A DNA stretch of 45,221 nucleotides from positions 1-45,221 of the forward strand of contig DYOB01000001.1 in NCBI GenBank assembly GCA_020720765.1, written 5' to 3'. Under the pieces are notes generated by a model that saw nothing but the letters and a program-made list of their open reading frames with translations, was not told the DNA's origin and did not search any database. Origin of the DNA: Borreliella garinii (lineage in GTDB: Bacteria > Spirochaetota > Spirochaetia > JABEVK01). The translations under genes were made by a program, and so were the position numbers. Of this stretch, positions 24,231-31,754 are shown in pieces. The first letter of the stretch is position 1. Each line of letters begins with the position of its first letter.

Positions 24231-25196
24231 ATGCAGGTAAAAAGAAAAGGTTTTTCCCGTCAAAGCGTGAAATTTTACACAAAACTCATGTTTTTTCTAG
24301 TCGTCACAGGGGGGGGAGCGCAGGAAGAGGAATGGACTTCCGAGTTGACTCTTGGGACGGCCATGGTTTGGGGTACAGCCCAGGAATTCGTCTTTAAAAC
24401 AGACCATAAACCCGATAAACTCAGTTTGTTAATTTGGGATATACCTGTAAGTATGGGGCCCAAACTCGATTTCCGTCTGCAAAGCCCTTGGTTGTGGTAT
24501 GTTGTAGGCAATTTTCTCGGTGCATTGCCTTTAAAAACCGGACTCATGATCGATAAAGACTGGACAGACGCTACTCCAGATACGGACGAACCAGATATTT
24601 ATTCAGAAAGTACAAATTTTCTCACTTCTTTTTGGAAGGCTAAAGTCGAAACCGGTGTATCTTTTGAGACTTTTGAATTTCTAAAACTTGATACCTTTTT
24701 CAACTTTCAGCTTTTACATACATCCTGGGAAGGGTGGAATTCTGTTCAACGTGTAAAAGGAAATCCAACCCCCGTCTATCTTTATGGTCAAACTATCGAC
24801 TACCGCCAAACCTGGTTTGTTCCGGGAATCGGCGGCAGACTTCGGGGGGAAGGAGATTTCTGGCTGGTAAAACTAGGTGTGTCTTGGAACCCCTGGCTTT
24901 TTCTCCAGGCGAGAGACATTCACATAGTAACCTTTGATCCTAAAACTTTCCTGGATACCGTTTACGGCGGTTGGGGGTGGAATGCGGACGCTGAAGCTGG
25001 ATGGGAATTCCTTGAATCCTGGTGGGCCGTTTTTCAGTTCGACTACTCGTTTTGGCAGGCCTGGTACGGCGACACCCTCAATTCTGTAAACGGCGCGTCT
25101 TCGGAGTCCGCCGCTTATTCCATAAGTAAAGGGACCTCCGGGGGAGATATGTCTCGTTTTGGCCTTTTCTTAGGGGTGAGGTTCGTGATAGAATGA
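24231..25196 (+). CDS. Omptin-family outer-membrane aspartyl protease
   Basis: I assign this 321-residue protein to the omptins (OmpT, Pla), beta-barrel proteases of the outer membrane. It has a signal peptide (hydrophobic LMFFLVVTG, cut near GAQ) and long amphipathic strands rich in Trp and Tyr. The motif MIDKDWTD corresponds to OmpT MVDQDWMD and supplies the Asp pair D108 and D110. ARDIHI supplies D229 and H231, matching OmpT Asp210-x-His212. All four catalytic residues are therefore present at the right spacing. The loops differ from enterobacterial omptins, so the substrate cannot be predicted. Lipopolysaccharide, which OmpT needs, may be replaced by another lipid. A lipoprotein gene follows after three bases. 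Confidence 0.75.
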   Translation: MQVKRKGFSRQSVKFYTKLMFFLVVTGGGAQEEEWTSELTLGTAMVWGTAQEFVFKTDHKPDKLSLLIWDIPVSMGPKLDFRLQSPWLWYVVGNFLGALPLKTGLMIDKDWTDATPDTDEPDIYSESTNFLTSFWKAKVETGVSFETFEFLKLDTFFNFQLLHTSWEGWNSVQRVKGNPTPVYLYGQTIDYRQTWFVPGIGGRLRGEGDFWLVKLGVSWNPWLFLQARDIHIVTFDPKTFLDTVYGGWGWNADAEAGWEFLESWWAVFQFDYSFWQAWYGDTLNSVNGASSESAAYSISKGTSGGDMSRFGLFLGVRFVIE

Positions 25197-25199
25197 GGC

Positions 25200-25586
25200 A
25201 TGCGTTTTTCCACTCTTTTTCTTCCGATCCTCATTCTCATTCTTTACAGTTCCTGCGGTAAAAATTATCAACTCGAGGGGATCCGGCTTTCGACAACTCC
25301 TGTTCTCCAGATTCAAAACCTCTTCGGTGTTATAGCCCACCCAACTTTGAGGATCCGGAGTCAGCCCAGCGAGGAAGGCGAGATTGTCACGGTCCTTGTC
25401 CGCGGTACGATAGTAGAAATTGAACTGATGGATCAACGGGATATGATCATCGACGGCCAGGAAGGAAGGTGGATGAAAATACGCTACCAGGGACGTCGAG
25501 GCTGGGCCTTCGGGGGTTTCGTTCAGGTCTTTGATTCGTTAGAAAAAGCAAGGCGAGGCGTTCAAGCGCTCTTTCTTACTGAATGA
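25200..25586 (+). CDS. SH3-domain lipoprotein
   Basis: A 128-residue lipoprotein. The signal ends with a spirochaete-type lipobox LYSSC, placing the lipidated Cys at residue 19. The mature part carries a bacterial SH3-like domain (about 42-115; LRIRSQPSEEGEIVTVLVRGTIVEI and GRRGWAFGGFVQVF), a fold that often binds peptidoglycan or protein ligands. An ATGAGG Shine-Dalgarno site precedes the ATG. It lies three bases after the omptin gene and overlaps the DUF445 gene by four bases, so the three form an envelope-related operon. Confidence 0.87.
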   Translation: MRFSTLFLPILILILYSSCGKNYQLEGIRLSTTPVLQIQNLFGVIAHPTLRIRSQPSEEGEIVTVLVRGTIVEIELMDQRDMIIDGQEGRWMKIRYQGRRGWAFGGFVQVFDSLEKARRGVQALFLTE

Positions 25587-26923
25587 CCTGGGTCGACTGG
25601 ATACTGCCCGCTACAGTTGGAGCAATCATCGGTTATGTGACGAACGACCTCGCCATTCGAATGTTATTCCGACCTCTGACGCAGAAAAAGCTTTTCGGCA
25701 TTCCCATCCCTTTTACACCTGGAGTGATTCCTAGGCAAAGGGAAAAACTCGCCAGGTCGCTGGGAAGGATGACAAGTAACGAACTTTTAAATGCCGAGTC
25801 CATCATGGTCCACCTTCGACGTACATCGACACTCGACGCACTTTCTGCAAGTCTGGGAAATTCCCTTGAATCTTTTCTTTCACGCCCTGCTGTTTACTAC
25901 CTCGAAAAAATCAACACCTCGGAAGGGGCGTGGTCGAGAGTGGTTAGTATCGTTAAAACAGCACTCGTTCCTTTTTTGGACAAGCTCTGGGATTCACCAC
26001 TTGAAAGGGTTCTTCCGGAAGGCGCCCGCGGGGCGCTAACCAAACTTCTCGCCGCACTTTCACAGCGGATCAATAACCCCAAAGAAGGTCTCGTGGCTGG
26101 AAGCGGATTCTCATGGTTGAAGCCTGTTTTACTTGAGAGGTTTCCCTATTTGCAGGAAGCTCTCCGTGGATGGCTGCATTCGGCGGATGTCAAAACAGCC
26201 CTGAACGAATCGGGACTCTACTTACTTCGGAGAGCGTTGGAAGCCTTGAGCACGGTCCAGAGGTTCTTAGTATCAGCCATCCAATACGATAAAAGCCTAG
26301 AAAGTTCGATGCCCGAGCTGACTGAATCTGCAGTGAACAGGTTTTTGGGTTTTCTTGACGACCCTGACCACCAAGGGGATTTAATCGATAGGGCCCTGAG
26401 GGTCCTCCACCAGAGTCTGACCCACGAGTCGCTTTCTGAACGGATGAGTCCGTGGATCATGGATTTCTGGGAGGAATCTAAAAGCCTGACACTGAAAGAA
26501 AATCTGGAAAAATACTTTGGCTGGGATAGAGAAAAATTTGTAACATGGTTTGGTGAAAAACTTGGCTTGTTCGGCGGTGTCGGGTCGGGACTCCTTGAAG
26601 ATATAAAAGAAAAGGCTTGGGCGCAGAAACCCCTCAACCAGCTCCTGGGTCTTGAAAGTTTTGATTTTGCTTCGCTTTCGAGGGATTCGGCCGAGGGTCT
26701 AATATCCATGGTAGAAAAAGAATTACCCGGGTTCCTCCAAAAATTCGATATTCAACAAATGGTGGAAAACCGGGTCAACTCCCTCGAGCTTGTCAGGGTT
26801 GAGGGTCTTCTTCTCCAGGTCATAGAAAAACACCTCAAATGGATCAATGTTTTCGGAGCTCTGCTGGGGGCGCTTCTGGGTCTCAGCCAGACCCTAATGC
26901 GTCTTTTTGGAGTAATTGGGTAG
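25583..26923 (+). CDS. DUF445 family membrane protein
   Basis: A 446-residue member of DUF445 (YheB/YjiN-like), a family of uncharacterised membrane proteins. The first 30 residues form a membrane helix with the family motif GAIIGYVTNDLAIRMLFRP, followed by FGIPIPFTPGVIPRQREKLARSLG. The centre is long and helical. A last hydrophobic helix near 420-440 (FGALLGALLGLSQTLM) returns to the membrane, giving a hairpin-like topology. Coupled to the SH3 lipoprotein by a four-base overlap. Only 23 bases separate it from the convergent pdxT, with no hairpin terminator visible. Function unknown. Confidence 0.88.
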   Translation: MTWVDWILPATVGAIIGYVTNDLAIRMLFRPLTQKKLFGIPIPFTPGVIPRQREKLARSLGRMTSNELLNAESIMVHLRRTSTLDALSASLGNSLESFLSRPAVYYLEKINTSEGAWSRVVSIVKTALVPFLDKLWDSPLERVLPEGARGALTKLLAALSQRINNPKEGLVAGSGFSWLKPVLLERFPYLQEALRGWLHSADVKTALNESGLYLLRRALEALSTVQRFLVSAIQYDKSLESSMPELTESAVNRFLGFLDDPDHQGDLIDRALRVLHQSLTHESLSERMSPWIMDFWEESKSLTLKENLEKYFGWDREKFVTWFGEKLGLFGGVGSGLLEDIKEKAWAQKPLNQLLGLESFDFASLSRDSAEGLISMVEKELPGFLQKFDIQQMVENRVNSLELVRVEGLLLQVIEKHLKWINVFGALLGALLGLSQTLMRLFGVIG

Positions 26924-26946
26924 AAAGGGGTTTGTAAAGGGAAATT

Positions 26947-27513
26947 CTATTTCTTTCCCACCATATTTAGAAACCATCTATGCACTCTCTCATCTTCGGT
27001 GAGTTCCGGGTGAAAGCTCGCAGCGAGAATGTTTTCGTTTTGTATCAGAACCGGTACATTTTCGCGTTCGGCTAGGACTTGGATACTCTGCCCCAAGCGT
27101 ACAACCTTGGGTGCCCTGATAAAAATTCCCGGGCTTTTGGTTCCATCCTTCCAGTCGACCTCTGCTTCAAAACTTTCTAGTTGCCTGCCGTAAGCATTGC
27201 GTTCCGCGGTGATATCAAGGAGGTCGAGCCAAGGTTTTTCCTGGCCTTGAACAACATGCGCCAGCAGGATCATTCCGGCGCAGGTTCCAAAAATAGGTTT
27301 CCCTGACTTCGAGAACTTTTGAAGCACTTCCACTAAACCATAGCGCCGTAGAAGTTTACCTATAGTGGTACTTTCACCGCCGGGAAGAATAATTCCTTCC
27401 ACAGAGTTTATATCTTGATCGGTAAGGACCGGCTTCGCGGTGACGCCGATTTTCTTGAGCATTCTTAGGTGGGGGTCAAATCCACCTTGAAGGGCGAGAA
27501 CACCGATTTTCAA
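26947..27513 (-). CDS. pdxT: PdxT glutaminase subunit of PLP synthase
   Basis: Hydrolyses glutamine and channels ammonia to PdxS for direct synthesis of pyridoxal 5'-phosphate. The 188-residue protein has the class I glutamine-amidotransferase triad of the family: nucleophile Cys in GTCAGMILLA and the His-Glu pair in SFHPELTED. The N-terminal GVLALQGGFDPH and PGGESTTIGKLLRR stretches are typical of PdxT. It begins six bases after the pdxS stop and is clearly co-transcribed with it. Confidence 0.96.
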   Translation of the reverse strand: MKIGVLALQGGFDPHLRMLKKIGVTAKPVLTDQDINSVEGIILPGGESTTIGKLLRRYGLVEVLQKFSKSGKPIFGTCAGMILLAHVVQGQEKPWLDLLDITAERNAYGRQLESFEAEVDWKDGTKSPGIFIRAPKVVRLGQSIQVLAERENVPVLIQNENILAASFHPELTEDERVHRWFLNMVGKK

Positions 27514-27519
27514 GGGGGT

Positions 27520-28425
27520 TTACCAGCCCCGGAGTGCAAGCCGTTGATTATCCGTAAGGGAACGCACATCGATTCCGGGCATCGAGGCACCGAGACCTTC
27601 ACTGACTTCAGCCAAGACTTTTGCGTCCTTATAGTGGGAAACAGCTTCAACAATTGCTTTAGCCAGAAGGGCAGGGTTGCCCGATTTAAAAATACCCGAT
27701 CCAACGAAGACTGTTTCTGCACCAAGCTGCATCATCATGGCAGCATCGGCTGGTGTGGCAACTCCGCCGGCGCTGAAATTCGGCACAGGAAGGCGGCCAC
27801 GATGGGCTACCTCGACGACTAAATCGTAAGGGGCACCCATTTCTTTTGCAGCGGTCATAAGAGCCTCGTGAGGAAGGCTTTGGAGACGGCGGATATCGTT
27901 CATAAGTGTACGCATATGGCGCACCGCCTCGACTATGTTTCCTGTACCCGCTTCACCTTTTGTCCGGATGAGCGCTGCACCCTCACCGATTCGTCTCAAA
28001 GCCTCGCCTAAATCACGGCAGCCGCACACAAAGGGAACCTTAAAGTTCTGTTTATCGACATGGTAGGTTTCATCAGCCGGGGTAAGGACCTCGCTTTCAT
28101 CGATAAAATCGACTCCGAGGTGTTCGAGGATCTGTGCTTCGACAAAGTGTCCTATCCGGCATTTAGCCATAACAGGGATGGTAACGGATTCCTGAATCTT
28201 TTTTATCATCGAGGGATCGCTCATCCTGGCTACTCCGCCCTGGCTCCGGATATCAGCTGGAACTCTTTCTAAAGCCATAACTGCAACGGCGCCGGCTTTT
28301 TCAGCAATACGGGCCTCTTCTACGTTGGTCACGTCCATAATGACCCCGCCCTTCAGCATTTCAGCCAGTCCAATTTTTGTTTTCCAGGTACTCTTCTGCC
28401 TCTCCGACCAAAGATTTTCACTCAT
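27520..28425 (-). CDS. pdxS: PdxS pyridoxal 5'-phosphate synthase subunit
   Basis: Makes pyridoxal 5'-phosphate from ribose 5-phosphate, glyceraldehyde 3-phosphate and ammonia in the DXP-independent pathway. The 301-residue TIM-barrel protein is highly conserved: [29 protein letters not shown] with the first catalytic Lys, [20 protein letters not shown] with the second Lys and the phosphate loop, and [27 protein letters not shown] Shine-Dalgarno site lies four bases before the ATG. The promoter region is shared with the divergent yggS, so supply of PLP and a PLP-homeostasis protein are adjacent. Confidence 0.97.
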   Translation of the reverse strand: MSENLWSERQKSTWKTKIGLAEMLKGGVIMDVTNVEEARIAEKAGAVAVMALERVPADIRSQGGVARMSDPSMIKKIQESVTIPVMAKCRIGHFVEAQILEHLGVDFIDESEVLTPADETYHVDKQNFKVPFVCGCRDLGEALRRIGEGAALIRTKGEAGTGNIVEAVRHMRTLMNDIRRLQSLPHEALMTAAKEMGAPYDLVVEVAHRGRLPVPNFSAGGVATPADAAMMMQLGAETVFVGSGIFKSGNPALLAKAIVEAVSHYKDAKVLAEVSEGLGASMPGIDVRSLTDNQRLALRGW

Positions 28426-28471
28426 CTTTCACCTCAATACTTATAGCTATCCAATTTTCAAGGCTTCGTCA

Positions 28472-28500
28472 ATGACAAAACACCCGTTCATGATTAAACT
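28472..28500 (+). promoter_or_regulatory. Promoter of the yggS unit (leaderless type)
   Basis: ATGACA (28472-28477), 17-base spacer, TAAACT (28495-28500), then six bases to the ATG at 28507. A TTGACG hexamer on the minus strand (28467-28472), a possible -35 for pdxS, abuts it, so the two divergent promoters are back to back. Confidence 0.5.
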
Positions 28501-28506
28501 AAAGTG

Positions 28507-29205
28507 ATGGATTGGAATTCTCATGTTCGGATTAACGCTGGGGCAATCGAAGAAACCGTGACTCAAACTTGTATCCAGTCTGGGAGAAACCGTTCGGCGG
28601 TGACAATTATGGCTGTCACAAAAACCCTTCCGGTCGAGGCCGTTTCCGCAGCTTATTCACTGGGCTTCCGCCACTTCGGTGAAAATCGAGTTCTAGAGGC
28701 ACTTGAGAAATTCGAGACAGGGGTTTATCAAGATTCCACTCTGGATTTGATAGGTCACCTTCAAACCAATAAAGCAAAAAAAGCCGCAGAAATTTTTCAG
28801 GGGGTACAAACCTTGGATTCTGAGACAACAGCAAGGGAACTCTCCCGGCGGGCGCTTCAGGCTGAAAAGAACATCGAGGTCCTGATCGAATACAATACTT
28901 CGGGGGAAGCTCAAAAAGATGGTTTACAAAGCTGGAAAGAATTAATCTTATTGGCAGGTTTACTGCAGAGCCTCCCGAACATTACCCTTAAGGGTTTGAT
29001 GACAATGGCTGCTTTTACAAGCGAGGAAAAAATTGTTCGAAAATGTTTTGCCCAGTTAAAGGAATTAAAAACAAAAATCGAGACTGAATTAAAGGTTCAC
29101 CTACCTGTTCTTTCTATGGGAATGAGTCAGGATTATCCCTGGGCCATCATGGAAGGTTCCACACTGATCCGCATTGGCACTGCCTTATTCGGGGGTAGAA
29201 AATGA
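28507..29205 (+). CDS. yggS: YggS/PLPBP family PLP-binding protein
   Basis: Single-domain fold-III PLP-binding protein that maintains free PLP levels and amino-acid balance; no catalytic activity is established for the family. At 232 residues it has the usual length. The PLP lysine is in IMAVTKTLP (about residue 39), followed by the family motifs FGENRVLEALEKF, LIGHLQTNKAKKA, LKGLMTMA, LSMGMSQDYPWAI and RIGTALFG. I start at ATG 28507; an overlapping GTG at 28504 is possible. It is divergent from pdxS, the source of its cofactor, and overlaps the next gene by four bases. Confidence 0.94.
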   Translation: MDWNSHVRINAGAIEETVTQTCIQSGRNRSAVTIMAVTKTLPVEAVSAAYSLGFRHFGENRVLEALEKFETGVYQDSTLDLIGHLQTNKAKKAAEIFQGVQTLDSETTARELSRRALQAEKNIEVLIEYNTSGEAQKDGLQSWKELILLAGLLQSLPNITLKGLMTMAAFTSEEKIVRKCFAQLKELKTKIETELKVHLPVLSMGMSQDYPWAIMEGSTLIRIGTALFGGRK

Positions 29206-29627
29206 AAAACCTAATGCTTCTTCTCTTCTGTACTCAGGGTGCATTTGCACAAACTGCCCCAGCCCCCGCGACTCCTCCTAATTCTTACCTTGGGGACCGG
29301 TTTCCTCCCGGGTGGAAGGAACTCGATAGGGCTAAAACACTGATGATCGGTGCCTTTCCATTTGCTTATCTTTTAAGCGGGTTGGGTTATGATATCAATT
29401 ATTATATTCAAAGTGGTTTTAACCCGACCTATACGCCTTGGCCGGCCGGACCAGGGACAGAATCTTTTACCGGTGAGGCGCTTCAAGAAAAATATAAAAC
29501 TCTTGTGCTGTCGAGCGTCATCATTGCGGGAACACTTGCTTTAACGGATTTTATTTTGGGTTTACTGGAACCACCCGAGTACGTTCCTCCCCCTATAACG
29601 GAGGAAGTTCCCGATGGCCAGCCTTAA
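29202..29627 (+). CDS. Small exported or membrane protein, unrecognised
   Basis: I do not recognise this 141-residue protein. It has a short signal peptide ending near AFAQ (residue 17), a Pro/Ala-rich mature N-terminus and two hydrophobic stretches (about 47-63 and 105-125) that may be transmembrane helices. The C-terminal tail is Pro/Glu-rich. It overlaps yggS by four bases and rluA by 14, so it is certainly expressed with them. Its placement between two conserved housekeeping genes says nothing specific about its role. Confidence 0.7.
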   Translation: MKNLMLLLFCTQGAFAQTAPAPATPPNSYLGDRFPPGWKELDRAKTLMIGAFPFAYLLSGLGYDINYYIQSGFNPTYTPWPAGPGTESFTGEALQEKYKTLVLSSVIIAGTLALTDFILGLLEPPEYVPPPITEEVPDGQP

Positions 29628-30531
29628 TCTCCAGACAGATATGGATTCATTCGGAGTCCGCCTCGACCATTTCTTAACGCGCAATGAAGGCCTTCCAACC
29701 CGGAGCCAGTTTTCTGCAAGGAATCTCAAGGTGATTTCAGGGGATAAAGAACTCAAAATGTCCCTTAGGCTTAAAGGTAATGAGTATTTAACAGTCACCT
29801 GGGATGATGAAGTTCCTTCACATCTGGAGGCTATCCGAATGGACCTTGAAATCCTTTATGAGGACAATGACACCCTTGTAATCAATAAGCCCCGCGGGCT
29901 TTCCGTTCATCCCGGTACAGGAAAGCCTGTTCCAACCCTTGTCCACGGCATAATGGGTTACTTAACTGAACCCAGCGAGGCTTGGGAGGCACCGGAACGG
30001 CCGGGAATTGTTCACAGGTTGGATAAGGATACCACTGGAATCATCTTGTGTGCAAAGAATACCAAGGCGCTCGAGTTCTACAGTAAACAATTCCGTGAAC
30101 GCAAGGTTAGAAAAACTTATATCGCACTCGTAAGAGGAACACTCCCACGTTCAACCGGACGCGTTGAAAATCTTTTAGGCAGGGATCCGAAACACCGGCA
30201 GAGATTTGCTGTTGTAGCAAGTGGCGGAAAAAACGCCATCACCGAATATGTAATCCGTGAAAAACGTGAAGGTTTAGCCCTAGTAGAGCTCAACCTGCTC
30301 ACCGGAAGGACCCACCAACTCCGGGTGCATCTGGCCCACCTCAAATGTCCTATCATCGGGGACATTCTCTATGGAAGGGGACAGAAACCGCCACTGATGC
30401 TACATGCTCGGTTATTGGAATTGACACTGACTGACGGGACGCTCAAGACTCTGGTTGCACCGCTTCACTCCTCATTTCTCGAAAGGCTTATTGAGGTTGG
30501 CTTCTCGACTCTGGATTTAGCCAAGGGTTGA
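29614..30531 (+). CDS. RluA-family pseudouridine synthase
   Basis: Isomerises specific uridines to pseudouridine in 23S rRNA (RluC/RluD-like) or tRNA. The 305-residue protein has an S4-like N-terminus (VRLDHFLTRNEGLPTRSQFSARN), the catalytic Asp in GIVHRLDKDTTG (motif II) and the RTHQLRVHLAHL motif. Subfamily (RluD versus RluC) cannot be decided by eye. A GAGGAAG Shine-Dalgarno site is six bases upstream of the ATG, inside the previous gene. Its 3' end overlaps the convergent beta-lactamase-fold gene by 44 bases. Confidence 0.94.
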   Translation: MASLNLQTDMDSFGVRLDHFLTRNEGLPTRSQFSARNLKVISGDKELKMSLRLKGNEYLTVTWDDEVPSHLEAIRMDLEILYEDNDTLVINKPRGLSVHPGTGKPVPTLVHGIMGYLTEPSEAWEAPERPGIVHRLDKDTTGIILCAKNTKALEFYSKQFRERKVRKTYIALVRGTLPRSTGRVENLLGRDPKHRQRFAVVASGGKNAITEYVIREKREGLALVELNLLTGRTHQLRVHLAHLKCPIIGDILYGRGQKPPLMLHARLLELTLTDGTLKTLVAPLHSSFLERLIEVGFSTLDLAKG

Positions 30532-31072
30532 AAAGTTTTTCCGCCTTTAACGAAGTCGGGGGGCCTTCTCCAGGGTAAATGGTCAAATCCTGGTAATGAG
30601 GGAAGAGTTTTTTATGGAGTGCCTCGATGATAAGTTCACGCTTATAAACGATGCCGTCGTCACCTATGTCACCGGCGCTCAGTACATCACCTGAAAAAAG
30701 CATGTGACGGATTTGAAACATCACGGCATCGTGGCTTAATTCAGGAAAACCTATTATACCGATTTCTGTTTCGCCTATTTGAAGAAAATGCCCGGGTTTG
30801 ACCTCGTGGCAGGGAAAATCAAAGATATTATGGGAATGTGCGTAAATCTCGGCAGAATAGATTTTCAACAAGGTTTTAAGACCCCTCAAATGCGCTGCGG
30901 CCTGGCGTGTAATAAGTATGGATCGGATTTCCCAAGAGCGGGATTCGAGTGCCTCCAAAATAGGAGCGTGGAAGACACCAGGATCGATGACGATTGCGTC
31001 GCCGGGATGATCGGGGCCGAGTATATACGTGTTGCTGAAATTTTCATGCGAATAAAAGTAAAGGAGTTTCAT
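30488..31072 (-). CDS. Metallo-beta-lactamase-fold protein with degenerate metal site
   Basis: The 194-residue protein follows the glyoxalase II-like MBL pattern (SNTYILGPDHPGDAIVIDPG at the N-terminus, LFSGDVL and IYPGEGPPT later). The signature that normally reads T-H-x-H-x-D-H is ITRQAAAH here. Three of its four ligands are lost (R56, A58 and A60 in place of His, His and Asp) and only H61 remains. H114 and D129 are kept, and the last loop has Glu where GHGP normally has His. A binuclear zinc hydrolase is therefore unlikely; it may bind one metal or have become a binding protein. It overlaps the pentapeptide-repeat gene by four bases. Confidence 0.8.
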   Translation of the reverse strand: MKLLYFYSHENFSNTYILGPDHPGDAIVIDPGVFHAPILEALESRSWEIRSILITRQAAAHLRGLKTLLKIYSAEIYAHSHNIFDFPCHEVKPGHFLQIGETEIGIIGFPELSHDAVMFQIRHMLFSGDVLSAGDIGDDGIVYKRELIIEALHKKLFPHYQDLTIYPGEGPPTSLKAEKLFNPWLNPESRSQPQ

Positions 31073-31668
31073 TTTTTTTCACGTCCTTTCCAGGTCCATT
31101 CAGCCTCTTCCGAGTTGGAGTACTTGAGGTTGAGATCCTCGATCTGTGACTCTTGAAAACGGGTTCTTGCAAGGTTGCAATCTTCCATTATGCAGTTAGA
31201 AATAGTACTTTTAACAAACCGGCTGAAATAGAGGTCGCAGCTGTGAAAATTGACTGACTTCAGATGGCATCCGTTAAAATTGCAATGGAGGATGTCGCTT
31301 CCTTCCCATTCAAGATCAGTCATCTGACTCCCGGCGAAAGAGCAGAAAACCCATCGGGTTTTTTTCATGTTGGTTTTTTCCCAGTATGAAAAATCGAAAA
31401 AACAGTTTTCAAAAACACAGCTTTCCAAATTTATCTCCGAGATTTGAGTACCGGAAAAATGGACGTTTTCAAAACGCCGGCCGCTGAGATCGATTTTGGT
31501 GAGTTTCAGTCGCCTGAAATTTAAATCGTGGTATGTTGTCCCGGGGAGGAGAAGTGCAGGGAGTTCCATGGAAAGAGTATCATTTTCATCCAAATGGTTC
31601 TGACAAACGTCCCTAAAACTCATCGGTTCCCGCCGGCATCCTACGATTTTGCAAATTCTCGTGGTCAT
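31069..31668 (-). CDS. Pentapeptide-repeat protein with N-terminal Cys/His motif
   Basis: The central 150 residues are built of five-residue repeats of the A(D/N)LXX type in degenerate form (FENVHFSGTQISEINLESCVFENC and onwards), which fold into a right-handed square beta-helix. The N-terminus has Cys at 6, 11 and 22 and His at 25, a likely small zinc knuckle. No signal peptide is present. Some pentapeptide proteins mimic DNA and protect gyrase, but this one is not close enough to assign that role. It is first in a two-gene unit with the degenerate MBL protein. A TACACT hexamer ends five bases before the ATG. Confidence 0.83.
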   Translation of the reverse strand: MTTRICKIVGCRREPMSFRDVCQNHLDENDTLSMELPALLLPGTTYHDLNFRRLKLTKIDLSGRRFENVHFSGTQISEINLESCVFENCFFDFSYWEKTNMKKTRWVFCSFAGSQMTDLEWEGSDILHCNFNGCHLKSVNFHSCDLYFSRFVKSTISNCIMEDCNLARTRFQESQIEDLNLKYSNSEEAEWTWKGREKK

Positions 31669-31673
31669 GCTCC

Positions 31674-31702
31674 AGTGTAACAGAATTCTGATACTTAGGT
31701 AA
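31674..31702 (-). promoter_or_regulatory. Promoter of the pentapeptide-repeat gene (leaderless type)
   Basis: TTACCT (31697-31702), 17-base spacer, TACACT (31674-31679), five bases to the ATG at 31668. The intervening GGAGC could alternatively serve as a close Shine-Dalgarno site. Confidence 0.4.
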
Positions 31703-31719
31703 GGAGACTTGCTCCTCCC

Positions 31720-31748
31720 TTGAGCGTTAAAACAACAAAGGGTACACT
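31720..31748 (+). promoter_or_regulatory. Promoter of the murI operon (leaderless type)
   Basis: TTGAGC (31720-31725), 17-base spacer, TACACT (31743-31748), six bases to the ATG at 31755. No Shine-Dalgarno site is present between the -10 and the start. Confidence 0.5.
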
Positions 31749-31754
31749 TGTGTT

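Noticed and set aside
24214-24282. Upstream extension of the LysM protein by 23 codons
   Set aside because: It lies within the start of the divergent omptin gene; the ATG at 24213 follows a TATAAT element at the right distance.
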